NCBI RefSeq assembly: GCF_009193175.1
Contig: NZ_VUKE01000018.1
Location: 34,768 to 98,767 of the forward strand
Length of the DNA stretch: 64,000 nt
Direction of reading: 5' to 3'
DNA from: Georgenia ruanii
GTDB taxonomy: Bacteria; Actinomycetota; Actinomycetes; Actinomycetales; Actinomycetaceae
Both the position numbers and the translations under genes were made by a program. The notes under the pieces are model-generated. The model saw only the letters and a program-made list of their open reading frames with translations. It was not told where the DNA came from and ran no database searches. Positions 52,680-61,948 of the stretch are shown piece by piece (position 1 is the stretch's first letter; every line of letters begins with the position of its first letter).

Positions 52680-53057
52680 ATGAACGAGACGCAGCTCGGG
52701 CGGTGGATCGAGGGCTACGTGCGGGCGTGGAATTCCAACGCCCCCGCGGAGATCGGCGACCTCTTCACCGCCGACGCCAGCTATCGCACCGAGCCGTACG
52801 CGGAGCCGTGGCACGGCCGGCAGGCGATCGTCGACGGATGGCTCGCCCACAAGGACGAGCCCGGCCAGGCGACGTTTCGCTGGCACCCGGTGGTCGTCTC
52901 CGCCGACGTCGGCGTCGTCGAGGGCCGCACGGAGTACCGCACCGACCCGCCGCGCACCTATCGCAACATCTGGATCATCCGGCTGGACCAGCACGGGCGG
53001 TGCCGGGACTTCACCGAGTGGTGGATGAGGGAGCCGGCCACCGGCGACGCCGCCTGA
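52680..53057 (+). CDS. NTF2-like / SnoaL-like domain protein
   Basis: A 125-residue protein of the NTF2-like cone fold: GRWIEGYVRAWNSNAPAEIG, LFTADASYRTEPY, the GRQAIVDGWLAHKD helix and the closing strand CRDFTEWWMREP. These proteins are small enzymes or ligand binders; the active residues cannot be assigned. ATG 52680 has AGGAG seven bases upstream. It is divergent from the lipoprotein gene and convergent with mnmA. Confidence 0.83.
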   Translation: MNETQLGRWIEGYVRAWNSNAPAEIGDLFTADASYRTEPYAEPWHGRQAIVDGWLAHKDEPGQATFRWHPVVVSADVGVVEGRTEYRTDPPRTYRNIWIIRLDQHGRCRDFTEWWMREPATGDAA

Positions 53058-53175
53058 GTCGCACCCGCAACCGGCCGCGCGCGGTCAGAGACTGGTCAGA
53101 TCTGACGCCCTCGTTGCGCCTCCTGCTCAGGGCGGTCACACCGACGGGGATCGCGCCCCGGCGCGGCTGCCGACA

Positions 53176-54318
53176 TCACGCCGGCAGCGGCGCCCCCCGC
53201 CGGGCGCGGGTGATCGTCGACTGCCCCAGCACCCGGCTGCCCGCGTAGACCACCAGCGACTGCCCGGGCGCGATGCCCCGCAGCGGGGTGGCCAGCCAGG
53301 CCTCGAGGAGGTCGCCGGCCCCCCCATCGTCGGGCACGCCCGGCCTCCGGCGGACCTGCGCGGGCACCGGGTCCCCGTGGGCGCGCACCTGGACCTCGGT
53401 GGCGGTCCACTCCCCCGCGGGGACGTCGTCGGCCAGCCAGACCGTCTGCGCCCCGCCGATCTCGTCGACGCTGAGCAGCTCGGCGGGCCCGACCACGACC
53501 TGGTTGCTCTGCGGCCGGACCTCCAGGACGTAGCGCGGCCGGCCGTCGGGTGCCGGGCGGGTCAGCCCCAGGCCCTTGCGCTGGCCGACGGTGTACGCGT
53601 ACGCGCCGTCGTGCTCGCCGAGCACCCGCCCGTCGGCGTCGACGACCTCCCCGGGGCGGGCGCCGAGGCGCTCGCGCAGGAAGCCGTGCGTGTCGCCGTC
53701 GGCCACGAAGCAGATGTCGTAGGAGTCCGGCTTGGCCGACACGCTCAGCCCGCGGGCGGCCGCCTCCGCGCGCACGGCGTCCTTGGAGGGGGCGTCGCCC
53801 AGCGGGAACAGCGCCCGCGCGAGCCGCTCGGCGCCCATGACGGCGAGGACATAGGACTGGTCCTTCGCCGGGTCGACGGCGCGATGCAGCTCCCGGCGGG
53901 TGCCGCCGGCGCCGTCGGGCACCTCGGTGATCCGGGCGTAGTGGCCGGTGGCGACGGCGTCGAAGCCCAGGGCGACGCCCCGGTCGAGCAGCGCGGAGAA
54001 CTTGATGTGCTCGTTGCACCGCACGCACGGGTTGGGAGTGCGGCCGGCGGCGTACTCGGCGAGGAAGTCGGCCACCACCGTGTCCTCGAACTCCTCGGAG
54101 AGGTCCCAGACGTAGTACGGGATGCCGAGCACGTCCGCGGCGCGGCGCGCGTCCCCGGCGTCCTCGATGGAGCAGCAGCCGCGCGAGCCGTTGCGGTGCT
54201 GGGCGCGCGAGCGGCTCAGCGCCATGTGCACGCCGACCACCTCGTGCCCCGCCTCCACGGCCCGCGCGGCGGCGACGGCGGAGTCCACGCCTCCGGACAG
54301 GGCGGCCAGGACCCGCAT
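53176..54318 (-). CDS. mnmA: tRNA-specific 2-thiouridylase
   Basis: A 380-residue enzyme that thiolates U34 of tRNAs for Lys, Glu and Gln. The PP-loop is [12 protein letters not shown]. The catalytic cysteines are in [14 protein letters not shown] and [12 protein letters not shown], and VATGHYARI is conserved. The insertion [19 protein letters not shown] is of the actinobacterial type. The ATG overlaps the stop of iscS by one base (TGATG), so the sulfur donor and the thiolase are made together. The same gene pair occurs in M. tuberculosis. Confidence 0.95.
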   Translation of the reverse strand: MRVLAALSGGVDSAVAAARAVEAGHEVVGVHMALSRSRAQHRNGSRGCCSIEDAGDARRAADVLGIPYYVWDLSEEFEDTVVADFLAEYAAGRTPNPCVRCNEHIKFSALLDRGVALGFDAVATGHYARITEVPDGAGGTRRELHRAVDPAKDQSYVLAVMGAERLARALFPLGDAPSKDAVRAEAAARGLSVSAKPDSYDICFVADGDTHGFLRERLGARPGEVVDADGRVLGEHDGAYAYTVGQRKGLGLTRPAPDGRPRYVLEVRPQSNQVVVGPAELLSVDEIGGAQTVWLADDVPAGEWTATEVQVRAHGDPVPAQVRRRPGVPDDGGAGDLLEAWLATPLRGIAPGQSLVVYAGSRVLGQSTITRARRGAPLPA

Positions 54319-55550
54319 CAGCTCACGCTCCTCGCGGTGGTGGTGGTTCGTGGGCGCCGGGTCGCGCGCGCGCGCCGGGCCTGCTCGACGACGCCCGGCA
54401 GGGCAGCGGCCACCGCGTCGACGTCGGCGGCGGTGCTCGTCCAGCCGAGGGAGAAGCGCAGCGCCGACCGCGCCTGCTCCTCGCTGCGGCCCATCGCGAG
54501 CAGCACGTGGGAGGCCTCCTGGACCCCGGCCTGGCACGCCGAGCCGGACGAGGCGTCGATGCCGGCCATGTCCAGGCCGAACAGGAGCGCGTCGGCGTCG
54601 GCGCCCTCGATGGTCAGGTGCGCCGTGCCCGGCAGCCGCGCCTGGTGAGGTCCGGACGGCGTGACCGGGGGCCCGGACAGCGTCACCCCGGGCACCGCGA
54701 GCGCGGCGGCCACCAGCCGGTCGCGCAGCACGCCCAGCCGCTCGGCCTCGGTCTCCTGCTCGGCGACGGCGGCGCTCACCACCACCGCGAGCGCCCGGGC
54801 GCCGGCGACCGCGAGGGTGCCCGAGCGGACCCCGCGCTCCTGCCCGCCGCCGTGCTCGACCGGGCTGAGCCCGAGCCCGCGCCGGGCGAGCAGCGCCCCG
54901 ACGCCGACCGGCGCGCCGAGCTTGTGCCCCGACAGGCTCAGCGCGTCCACCCCGCTGCCCCGGAAGCGCACCGGCACGTGGCCGACCGCCTGGACGCCGT
55001 CGGTGTGCACCGGCACGCCGACGGCGTGAGCGAGGGCGGCCACCCGCTCGACCGGCTGCAGCGCCCCCGTCTCGTTGTTGGCCCACATGACGGACACGAC
55101 GGCGGTGGCCGGCCCGTGCGCGGCCAGGTGCGCCTCCAGCGCGGCGGTGTCGAGCACGCCGTCGGCGCCGACGGGCAGCGTGTCCAGCACCGCGCCCTCG
55201 TGGGCGGCGAGCCAGCCGGCGGCCTCCAGCACGGCGTGGTGCTCGACGGCGGAGATCGCCAGCCGGGTCCGCTCCGGCGCCGCGCCGCGGCGGGCCCAGT
55301 ACGCGCCCTTGACGGCGAGGTTGTCCGCCTCGGTGCCGCCGGAGGTGAAGATCACCTCGGCGGGGTCGGCATCCAGGGCGGCGGCCAGCCGCTCGCGAGC
55401 CTCCTCGAGGCGGCGGCGGGCGTCGCGGCCGGCGGCGTGGAGGGAGGAGGGGTTGCCCAGGCGGGTCAGCTCCTCGGCGTACGCCTCCGCCGCCGCGGGG
55501 CGCACCGCGGTGGTGGCCGCGTGGTCGAGGTAGTGCCGGGTGCCGCTCAC
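54318..55550 (-). CDS. iscS: Cysteine desulfurase (IscS/NifS type)
   Basis: A 410-residue PLP enzyme that takes sulfur from cysteine as an enzyme-bound persulfide. The N-terminal [12 protein letters not shown], the PLP lysine in [13 protein letters not shown] and the catalytic cysteine in [13 protein letters not shown] are all present. It presumably feeds sulfur to MnmA, whose gene overlaps it. GTG 55550 is the best start, although the ribosome site is weak; upstream codons offer no other start. Electron-transfer flavoprotein genes lie 2 kb upstream, as in other actinobacteria. Confidence 0.93.
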   Translation of the reverse strand: MSGTRHYLDHAATTAVRPAAAEAYAEELTRLGNPSSLHAAGRDARRRLEEARERLAAALDADPAEVIFTSGGTEADNLAVKGAYWARRGAAPERTRLAISAVEHHAVLEAAGWLAAHEGAVLDTLPVGADGVLDTAALEAHLAAHGPATAVVSVMWANNETGALQPVERVAALAHAVGVPVHTDGVQAVGHVPVRFRGSGVDALSLSGHKLGAPVGVGALLARRGLGLSPVEHGGGQERGVRSGTLAVAGARALAVVVSAAVAEQETEAERLGVLRDRLVAAALAVPGVTLSGPPVTPSGPHQARLPGTAHLTIEGADADALLFGLDMAGIDASSGSACQAGVQEASHVLLAMGRSEEQARSALRFSLGWTSTAADVDAVAAALPGVVEQARRARATRRPRTTTTARSVS

Positions 55551-55597
55551 GGAGACCCAGTGTAAGGACCGGCCTGCGCCGACCGCGGGCGCCGGCG

Positions 55598-56414
55598 TCA
55601 CACCAGCTCCGCCGCCTCGATGACGGCCTCGAACCCCGCCCCCGCGTCGGTCCCGCCGATCTGCTCCACGAGCACGCAGATCCCGGTCGCCTGGTCGAGC
55701 CGCACGCGGGCCCCGTCGCCGGAGACGTAGTCCGCGGGCAGGCCGGGCGGGCCGCCGCTCCCCCACTCGCGCTCATCCTGGCCGGGATCGCGGAGCAGCG
55801 AGCAGCGAGCAGCACCCGCACCGCGGCTGGTAGGCCGGCAGCGCCCGCACCACCGCCTCCCAGGCCGGCCGGCCGCGGTGGTCGACGACGGCGAGCGCCC
55901 CGACCGCCGTGCCGGGCCTGGTCGCCGGGTCCACGCCGTCCGGGTCGCCGCCGTCCGCGAGCTCGACCGGGTCGAGCATCGCCACCCACCGGTAGTCGCG
56001 GTACATCGCATCGTCGGTGTCGGCGAACAGAGGTCGCACGGCCACCAGGCCGTCGGGCCGGTAGACCGGCGGCTCCGCGGCGCGCGCGGCGAGCTCCGCC
56101 GCCGCTGCCTCGCGCGCGCGGCGCCTGGCACGGCGGCCGACCCGGCCGAGGAGTGAACGGTCGACGGCGACGAGCATCCCCCTGCTCTGCCCGTGATCCT
56201 CAGCGTGCTCGTCGAGCACCAGCACGCCGTCGAGGCTCTCCACCCGCACCGACCGCGGATCACGCCGGACCCACGCGCGCACCGCATCGACGTCGCCGGG
56301 CGCCACCGCCCCGTGCCAGCGCACGGTGAGCTGCGCCGTCGTCCACCGCCACGGCGAGGAGCGGGCGAGCGCGCGGAAGGCGTCCTCGTCGGGCACCGCG
56401 TCGGTGAGGACCAT
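55598..56414 (-). pseudogene. Unknown protein gene broken by a 7-bp repeat expansion
   Basis: ATG 56414 opens a frame (MVLTDAVPDEDAFRALARS) that continues with [33 protein letters not shown] and PRCGCCSLL, then meets three tandem copies of GAGCAGC and goes out of frame to a stop at 55773. With two copies instead of three, the frame continues to 55598 ([15 protein letters not shown]... ending [10 protein letters not shown]), giving 269 residues. 817 bases minus 7 is divisible by three, confirming the arithmetic. I do not recognise the family. The Cys-rich CGCC motif and the [13 protein letters not shown] end are its most distinct parts. Confidence 0.7.
55793..55813. repeat. Three tandem GAGCAGC heptamers
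   Basis: Perfect 7-bp units at 55793-55799, 55800-55806 and 55807-55813. The period is not a multiple of three, so each gain or loss shifts the frame of the gene that contains them. Confidence 0.95.
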
Positions 56415-56633
56415 CCATCGATCGTCCCGCGGACCGGGCGTCGCCGTCGAGGACACCGCCGACGGGGCGCGCCGCGATCCCCTGCCCGTCACCACACCGG
56501 CCCCTCGGCCATCGGGACGCCTGGCCGCCGCGGGGCTCGGCGCGACAGCGTCCGGCGCAGGGGGCCACGATCGACAGGCACGATCCACCGTCGACGCGTC
56601 GGTCACCGGCCGGCCGGAAGTGAGGAACGAACA

Positions 56634-57239
56634 ATGGCCACATTCAAGATCGGCTACTTCGTGGGGAGCCTCGCCACGGGCTCCATCAACCGGATCCTGT
56701 CGAAGGCCCTGATCAAGCTCGCGCCCGACACGCTCGAGTTCACCGAGATCCCCATCAAGGACCTGCCGCTGTACAGCTGGGACTACGACGCCGACTACCC
56801 GCCGCAGGGCCGGGCGCTCAAGCAGGCGATCGAAGCCTCCGACGGCATCCTGTTCGTCTCGCCCGAGTACAACCGCTCCATCCCCGGCGCCCTGAAGAAC
56901 GCGATCGACTGGGGGTCGCGCCCGTGGGGCCAGAACTCCTTCGCCCGCAAGCCCACCGGCATCATCGGCGCCTCGCCCGGCGGCATCGGCACCGCCGTCA
57001 TGCAGTCCAGCATGCGCAGCGTCCTGAGCTTCCTCGACGCCCCGCAGCTCAACGCCCCGGAGGCGTACATCACCTTCAAGCCCGACGTCTTCGGGGACGA
57101 CGGCGAGGTGCGGAACGAGTCGACGGCAGAGTTCTTGCGCCACTACATGGAGGAGTACGCGGGCTTCGTCGAGCGCGTCCTCGCCGCGAGCGCGCCCGGC
57201 CACATCGGCGACCGCGAGGTCGACTACTCGCGCAAGTGA
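56634..57239 (+). CDS. NADPH-dependent FMN reductase family protein
   Basis: A 201-residue flavodoxin-like quinone/FMN reductase. The FMN phosphate loop is GSLATGSINRI, and the family signature SPEYNRSIPGALKNAIDW is perfect; GIIGASPGGIGTAVMQ follows. It probably reduces quinones, azo compounds or free flavin with NAD(P)H in the cytoplasm. ATG 56634 follows GTGAGGAACGAACA. It is divergent from the broken gene and convergent with etfA across a tandem-repeat array. Confidence 0.92.
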   Translation: MATFKIGYFVGSLATGSINRILSKALIKLAPDTLEFTEIPIKDLPLYSWDYDADYPPQGRALKQAIEASDGILFVSPEYNRSIPGALKNAIDWGSRPWGQNSFARKPTGIIGASPGGIGTAVMQSSMRSVLSFLDAPQLNAPEAYITFKPDVFGDDGEVRNESTAEFLRHYMEEYAGFVERVLAASAPGHIGDREVDYSRK

Positions 57240-57251
57240 GGTCACCACGAC

Positions 57252-57367
57252 GCGGCCGCGTCGTCAGCCCGGCCGGCGGCGCGGCCGCGTCGTGAGCCCG
57301 GCCGGCGGCGCGGCCGCGTCGTGAGCCCGGCCGGCGGTGCGGCCGCGTCGTGAGCCCGGCCGGCGAT
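57252..57367. repeat. 29-bp tandem repeat array between FMN reductase gene and etfA
   Basis: Four units of 29 bp (57252, 57281, 57310, 57339) of the type GCGGCCGCGTCGTGAGCCCG plus nine bases, differing at one to three positions. Each carries an 8-bp GCGGCCGC palindrome. The array fills most of the 174-base convergent gap and reads TGA in each copy on the plus strand. Confidence 0.9.
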
Positions 57368-57413
57368 GAGCTCCGCCGGTCCGGCGCCGCGGCCACCGGG
57401 ACGGATAACCCGC

Positions 57414-58382
57414 TCAGCCGCGCAGCCGGCGCAGCTCCTCGACCGCCTGCGGCAGCACCTGCGCGGCGTCCCCGACGATCCCGAGGTCGGCCATCTCGAA
57501 GATGGGCGCCTCGGGATCGGTGTTGACGGCCACGATCGTCTCGGCGGCCTGCATGCCGGCGGTGTGGTGGATCGCCCCGCTCACGCCCGCGCCGATGTAC
57601 AGCCGCGGCGCGATGGTCACGCCGGTCTGCCCGATCTGGGCGGCGTGGTCGATCCAGCCCTCGTCGGTGGCCACGCGGGTGGCCCCGACGGCGGCGCCCA
57701 GCTCGTCGGCGAGCGCCTCGACGGCGCCGAAGTCGCCGTCCACGCCGCGACCGCCGACCACGACCACCTTCGCCTCCGCCAGCGGCGCCCGGCCCCCGCG
57801 CGGGTGCGGCGTGCGCGAGACCAGGCGCACCGCCTTGGCGGCGGCGGAGAACTCCACGGGCACGTCGACGACGGCGGGCTCGGCCCCCGGCGCCTCCACC
57901 GCGTCGACCGACGTCGGCTTGACCGCCACCACCGGCAGGCCGCGGGTGACCGTGCACGTCGTCTCCCACGTGCCCTGCAGCACCGTCTTGGACACGACGA
58001 GGCCGCCGTCGGCGACCTCGATGCCGGTGGCGTCCACGATCGCGCCGGAGCCCAGCGCGGCGGCCAGGCGGGCGGCGACCTCCTTGCCGGCGAAGCTGGA
58101 GACGAGCAGCACCGCGGCCGGCCCGGTGCGCTCGACGACGGCGAGGACGGCCTCGGCGGCGACGGCCGAGACCTCGGGGGCGAGCCCGGCGAGGTCGGGC
58201 ACGGCCACCTCGCCGGCCGCGTAGCGGGCCAGCGCCGGCAGGTCGGGAGCGGTGAGGGCGACGGCCGTCACGCCGCCGGAGGTCAGGGAGCGGGCGAGGG
58301 TGAGGACCTCGCCCGAGGGCGCGGTGAGGGCGCCGTCGACGTGGTCGACGACGACGAGCACGGGGGCATCCAGCACGGTCAT
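57414..58382 (-). CDS. etfA: Electron transfer flavoprotein, alpha subunit
   Basis: A 322-residue subunit. The C-terminal FAD-binding signature is intact: IGQTGVTIAPRLYIGAGVSG followed by AIHHTAGM and VAVNTDPEAPIFEMAD. ETF carries electrons from acyl-CoA and other dehydrogenases to the respiratory chain in the cytoplasm. It starts at ATG 58382, 13 bases after etfB, in one operon. Subunit order and neighbours (iscS, mnmA) match M. tuberculosis fixA/fixB. Confidence 0.95.
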   Translation of the reverse strand: MTVLDAPVLVVVDHVDGALTAPSGEVLTLARSLTSGGVTAVALTAPDLPALARYAAGEVAVPDLAGLAPEVSAVAAEAVLAVVERTGPAAVLLVSSFAGKEVAARLAAALGSGAIVDATGIEVADGGLVVSKTVLQGTWETTCTVTRGLPVVAVKPTSVDAVEAPGAEPAVVDVPVEFSAAAKAVRLVSRTPHPRGGRAPLAEAKVVVVGGRGVDGDFGAVEALADELGAAVGATRVATDEGWIDHAAQIGQTGVTIAPRLYIGAGVSGAIHHTAGMQAAETIVAVNTDPEAPIFEMADLGIVGDAAQVLPQAVEELRRLRG

Positions 58383-58395
58383 GTTCTCTCCTGCC

Positions 58396-59205
58396 TCAGA
58401 CCAGCTTGTTCTCGACGAGGTACGCGGCGAGCTGCGCGCCGGCGTCCCCGGAGTCGGTGATGATGCGCCCGGCGGTGCGCGCGGGGCGCGGCGCGGCGGT
58501 GAGCACCTGCGTGCCGGCCCCGACGGTGCCCACCTCCGGGCCGCCGTCCGCCTCCGCGCCGGTGGTGGCCAGGGCGAGGTCGTCGAGGTCCCAGATGGTC
58601 ACCCGCCTCTTCTTCGCCGCCATGATGGCCCGGAAGTTGGGGTAGCGCGGCTCGTTGGCCTGGTCCGTCACCGACAGGACGGCGGGCAGCTCGGCGGCGA
58701 GCACCTCGTCCGCCTCCCCGATGGTCCGGGTGATCGTCAGGGTCCGGTCCTCGAGCCGGACGCCGCTCGCCAGGGTCAGCTGGGGCAGCTCCAGGGCCGC
58801 GGCCAGCGCCGAGGGCAGCATGGCCGTCAGCCCGTCCATCGACGCCATGCCGGTGACCACGAGGTCCACGGGCGCCTCCTCGCCGAGCTTGCGCACCGCC
58901 GCGGCGAGCACCCGCGCCGTGCCGAGCACGTCCGAGCCGGCGATGCGCTCGTCGGTGACGTGCACCCCGGCGTCGGCGCCCATCTGCAGCGCCCGGCGCA
59001 CGGCGTCGACGGCGTCGTCCGGGCCCGCGGTGACGGCCACGACCTCGCCGCCGGCCTGCTCGGCGAGGCTCACCGCGGCCTCGACCGCGTTCTCGTCGAG
59101 CTCGTTGAGCACGTCGTCCTCCCCGCGCACGAGGCGGCCGTCGGGGCCCAGGGTCCGTTCCGCCTGCAGGTCCGGGACGTGCTTGACGCACACGACAATC
59201 CTCAT
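58396..59205 (-). CDS. etfB: Electron transfer flavoprotein, beta subunit
   Basis: A 269-residue subunit starting MRIVVCVKHVPDLQAE. The AMP-binding region includes VTAGPDDAVDAVRRALQMGAD, and the family pattern ANEPRYPNFRAIMAAKKR is present near residue 195. It pairs with EtfA to hold FAD and shuttle electrons. ATG 59205 is the start; etfA follows 13 bases after its stop. The gene is divergent from glgX. Confidence 0.95.
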   Translation of the reverse strand: MRIVVCVKHVPDLQAERTLGPDGRLVRGEDDVLNELDENAVEAAVSLAEQAGGEVVAVTAGPDDAVDAVRRALQMGADAGVHVTDERIAGSDVLGTARVLAAAVRKLGEEAPVDLVVTGMASMDGLTAMLPSALAAALELPQLTLASGVRLEDRTLTITRTIGEADEVLAAELPAVLSVTDQANEPRYPNFRAIMAAKKRRVTIWDLDDLALATTGAEADGGPEVGTVGAGTQVLTAAPRPARTAGRIITDSGDAGAQLAAYLVENKLV

Positions 59206-59403
59206 GGCGCCCAGCCTGCCACCTGCGCCGGGAGGGGCGGGAATCGGGGACCGACGCCGTCTGGCCGGATGTGCCCGGCGCCACGCCGCCGCCGGCCCGG
59301 CGGAGCACCGCCCCCGCGCGGCCGCCCGGGACGGAGGTCCCGTCCCTCGCGGTCCCCGGCCGCGCCCGGGCGTCACGCGGGTGTCGGAGGGGTGAGGTTG
59401 AAT

Positions 59404-61806
59404 GTGAACGTGAGTACCACGGGCACCCGCGCGAGCGGGGAGGTCAGCGCGCCCTCGCCGCCTGCCGCGCGGCCGTACGAGGACGCCCCGGCCCCCCGGG
59501 CCCCCGGCCGGGCCCGCAACCACCGCCGGCTCGGTGTCCACGTCGTCGGCGACGGGATCGACGTCGCCGTCCACGCCTCCCGCGCCGAGCGGGTCGACCT
59601 GTGCCTCATCGACGTCGCGGCCGACGGCACCCTCCACGAGCGCCGATACCGGCTGCGCGGCCCGATCGCGGGCATCTGGCACGGGCACGTCCCGGGGGTG
59701 CGGGCCGGGCAGCGGTACGGCTTCCGGGTGCACGGGCACTGGGACCCCGCCGCCGGCCTGCTCCACAACCCGGCGAAGCTGCTCCTCGACCCCTACGCCC
59801 GGGCGCTGGCCGGCGGCGTCGAGCTCGTCCCGGCCATCTACGCGCACACCGTCGACGAGGCGCTGCGCCCGGTCGACGGGTTCGTCCGCGACGACCGTGA
59901 CTCCGCCCCGTTCGTCCCCCACGGCGTCGTCCTGCACGACGGCGTCCCCACCGGCGGCCCGCGCCCGCGGGTGCCGTGGCCGGAGACGGTGATCTACGAG
60001 GCGCACGTGCGCGGCCTGACGATGCGCCTGCCCGGGGTGCCGGCCGAGCTGCGGGGCACCTACGCGGGGCTGGCGCACCCCGCCACCGTCGCCCACCTGC
60101 GGCGCCTCGGCGTGACCACGGTGGAGCTGCTGCCGATCCACGCGGCCATGAGCGAGCCGTTCCTCACCCAGAAGGGGCTGAGCAACTACTGGGGCTACAA
60201 CACCCTGGCGTTCTTCGCGCCCGAGCCGCGCTACGCCACCCGCGCCGCCCGGCTCGCCGGCCCCGAGGCGGTGCTCGCCGAGGTCAAGCACATGGTGGCG
60301 GCGCTGCACGCGGCGGGGATCGAGGTGCTGCTCGACGTCGTCTACAACCACACCTGCGAGGGCGGCGCGGAGGGGCCCACGCTGAGCCTGCGCGGTCTGG
60401 ACAACACCGGCTACTACCTGCACGACGGCGCGCACCCCGGCGAGCTCGTCGACGTCACCGGGACGGGCAACTCCCTGGACTTTCGCCGCACCCGGGTGGT
60501 GCAGCTGGCGCTGGACTCGCTGCGCTACTGGGTCAGCGAGGTGGGCGTGGACGGCTTCCGCTTCGACCTGGCCGTGACGCTGGGCCGCCACGGCGCGGAG
60601 TTCACGCCCTACCACCCCTTCCTCGTGGCCCTGGCCACCGACCCCGTGCTCGCCGGCACCAAGCTCATCGCCGAGCCGTGGGACCTGGGCCCGGGCGGAT
60701 GGCGCACCGGGCAGTTCCCGGACCCGATGGCGGACTGGAACGACCGGTTCCGCGGCGCCGTGCGCGGTTTCTGGCTCGCCGACGCCGGCGCCCAGGCCAA
60801 GGGCCATCCGGGGCGGGACCTGCGCGAGCTCGCCACCCGGCTGTCCGGGTCGGCGGACCTGTTCGGCCTCGGCGAGGTGCCCGGCGGGCGCGGGCCGCTC
60901 GCCTCGATCAACTTCGTCACCGCCCACGACGGCTTCACGCTGGCCGATCTCGTCGCCTACGACCACAAGCACAACGCCGCCAACCTCGAGGACAACCGCG
61001 ACGGCTCGGACGACAACCGCTCGTGGAACCACGGGGTCGAGGGGCCGGTGCGCCGGGACTCCCCCTTCGCCGTCGTGCTCCCGCTGCGCCGGCGCTCGCT
61101 GCGCAACCTGCTGGCCACCCTGCTGCTCTCGGCGGGCACCCCGATGCTCACCGCCGGGGACGAGCTCGGCCGCACCCAGCACGGCAACAACAACCCCTAC
61201 TGCCAGGACAACGAGATCTCCTGGGTGGACTGGGACCTGCAGCCCTGGCGCGAGGACCTGCTGGCCACCACCACCTACCTGCTCCGGCTGCGGCGCGAGC
61301 ACCGGGTGCTGCGGCCCACCCGGTTCGCCTCGGGCCGGCCGGTCTCCGGCGACGACGTCGCGGACCTGGGGTGGTTCGACGCCGCCGGGCAGCCGATGAC
61401 GCCCCAGCAGTGGCACGACCCGCACCCGCGCGTGCTGCAGATGCTGCGCTCGGGCCTCCGGTTCGGCGACGGCGACGCCCTGCTGGTCCTCAACGGCTCC
61501 CTCGACCAGCAGGAGGTGGCCCTGCCCCGCGGCCGCGGGCGCGACTACGAGCTGGTGTGGGACTCGGCCTGGGAGCGGCCGGACTTCTCCCGGATGTCCT
61601 CCGACAGCGAGCCGCTCAGCCTCGTCGCCTCGCCCGGGGAGCGGGTCGAGCTGGAGGCGCTGAGCATGCGGCTGTACCTGACCGACGCCGCGTCGCCGGC
61701 CCCGGGGGCGACGGCGGGAGCGGCCGGGGAGCCCACGCCGAGCGCGGCCGGGGGGCCGGCGCCGGGTGGCGGGCGCCTCGGACGGCCCGCACCCGACGCA
61801 GACTAA
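59404..61806 (+). CDS. glgX: Glycogen debranching enzyme GlgX
   Basis: An ~800-residue GH13 enzyme that hydrolyses alpha-1,6 branches of glycogen. A CBM48-like N-terminal domain (VDLCLIDVAADG, IWHGHVPGVRAGQRYGFRV) precedes the barrel: LLDVVYNHTCEG, the nucleophile in DGFRFDLAVTLG, the acid in LIAEPWDLGPGG, and FVTAHDGFTLADLVAYDHKH with NLEDNRDGSDDNRSWN. The start is uncertain among TTG 59398, GTG 59404 and GTG 59410; I use 59404, six bases after TGAGG. The C-terminal ~40 residues are a Pro/Gly/Ala tail absent from E. coli GlgX. Its stop lies next to the trpS leader. Confidence 0.92.
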   Translation: MNVSTTGTRASGEVSAPSPPAARPYEDAPAPRAPGRARNHRRLGVHVVGDGIDVAVHASRAERVDLCLIDVAADGTLHERRYRLRGPIAGIWHGHVPGVRAGQRYGFRVHGHWDPAAGLLHNPAKLLLDPYARALAGGVELVPAIYAHTVDEALRPVDGFVRDDRDSAPFVPHGVVLHDGVPTGGPRPRVPWPETVIYEAHVRGLTMRLPGVPAELRGTYAGLAHPATVAHLRRLGVTTVELLPIHAAMSEPFLTQKGLSNYWGYNTLAFFAPEPRYATRAARLAGPEAVLAEVKHMVAALHAAGIEVLLDVVYNHTCEGGAEGPTLSLRGLDNTGYYLHDGAHPGELVDVTGTGNSLDFRRTRVVQLALDSLRYWVSEVGVDGFRFDLAVTLGRHGAEFTPYHPFLVALATDPVLAGTKLIAEPWDLGPGGWRTGQFPDPMADWNDRFRGAVRGFWLADAGAQAKGHPGRDLRELATRLSGSADLFGLGEVPGGRGPLASINFVTAHDGFTLADLVAYDHKHNAANLEDNRDGSDDNRSWNHGVEGPVRRDSPFAVVLPLRRRSLRNLLATLLLSAGTPMLTAGDELGRTQHGNNNPYCQDNEISWVDWDLQPWREDLLATTTYLLRLRREHRVLRPTRFASGRPVSGDDVADLGWFDAAGQPMTPQQWHDPHPRVLQMLRSGLRFGDGDALLVLNGSLDQQEVALPRGRGRDYELVWDSAWERPDFSRMSSDSEPLSLVASPGERVELEALSMRLYLTDAASPAPGATAGAAGEPTPSAAGGPAPGGGRLGRPAPDAD

Positions 61807-61905
61807 AGTGGCTGGCGTGCCGAGCACCCTGCGTTCCTGGCGGCCGTCCGCGCGACGGCCCTGAGGCGCACCCTTCTTCTCCACCCCGGCCGTCCGTGGA
61901 CGGCC
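61804..61905 (+). promoter_or_regulatory. Putative Trp-codon attenuator and promoter of trpS
   Basis: TAAAGT (61804-61809) can serve as -10. Four arms follow: GGCCGTC (61842-61848), GACGGCC (61854-61860), GGCCGTC (61888-61894) and GACGGCC (61899-61905). Arms 1-2 and 3-4 form 7-bp hairpins, or arms 2-3 pair instead. A Trp codon (61838-61840) sits directly before arm 1 inside a short ORF. A ribosome stalled there would free arm 2 for arm 3 and prevent the 3-4 hairpin. There is no U-tract after arm 4. GGCGTGCC (61814-61821) can also pair with GGCACGCC (61912-61919). Confidence 0.6.
61817..61864 (+). CDS. Candidate trpS leader peptide (15 aa, one Trp)
   Basis: GTG 61817 to TGA 61862-61864 encodes VPSTLRSWRPSARRP. 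The GTG lies seven bases after the -10-like TAAAGT, so it may be leaderless; an in-frame GTG at 61808 would add three residues. The Trp codon precedes arm 1 of the hairpins and the stop follows arm 2, the placement seen in amino-acid attenuators. Confidence 0.45.
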   Translation: MPSTLRSWRPSARRP

Positions 61906-61948
61906 ACACCAGGCACGCCACGCACGGCCCCGACCGACGAGGACACGC

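Noticed and set aside
57252..57367. CRISPR array
   Set aside because: The 29-bp units are directly abutting with no spacers, and no cas genes are present. The same holds for the arrays at 31292 and 25756.
61807..61948. T-box riboswitch in front of trpS
   Set aside because: No T-box sequence (TGG-ACCGCG type) or stem I is seen; the Trp-codon leader with four arms explains the region better.
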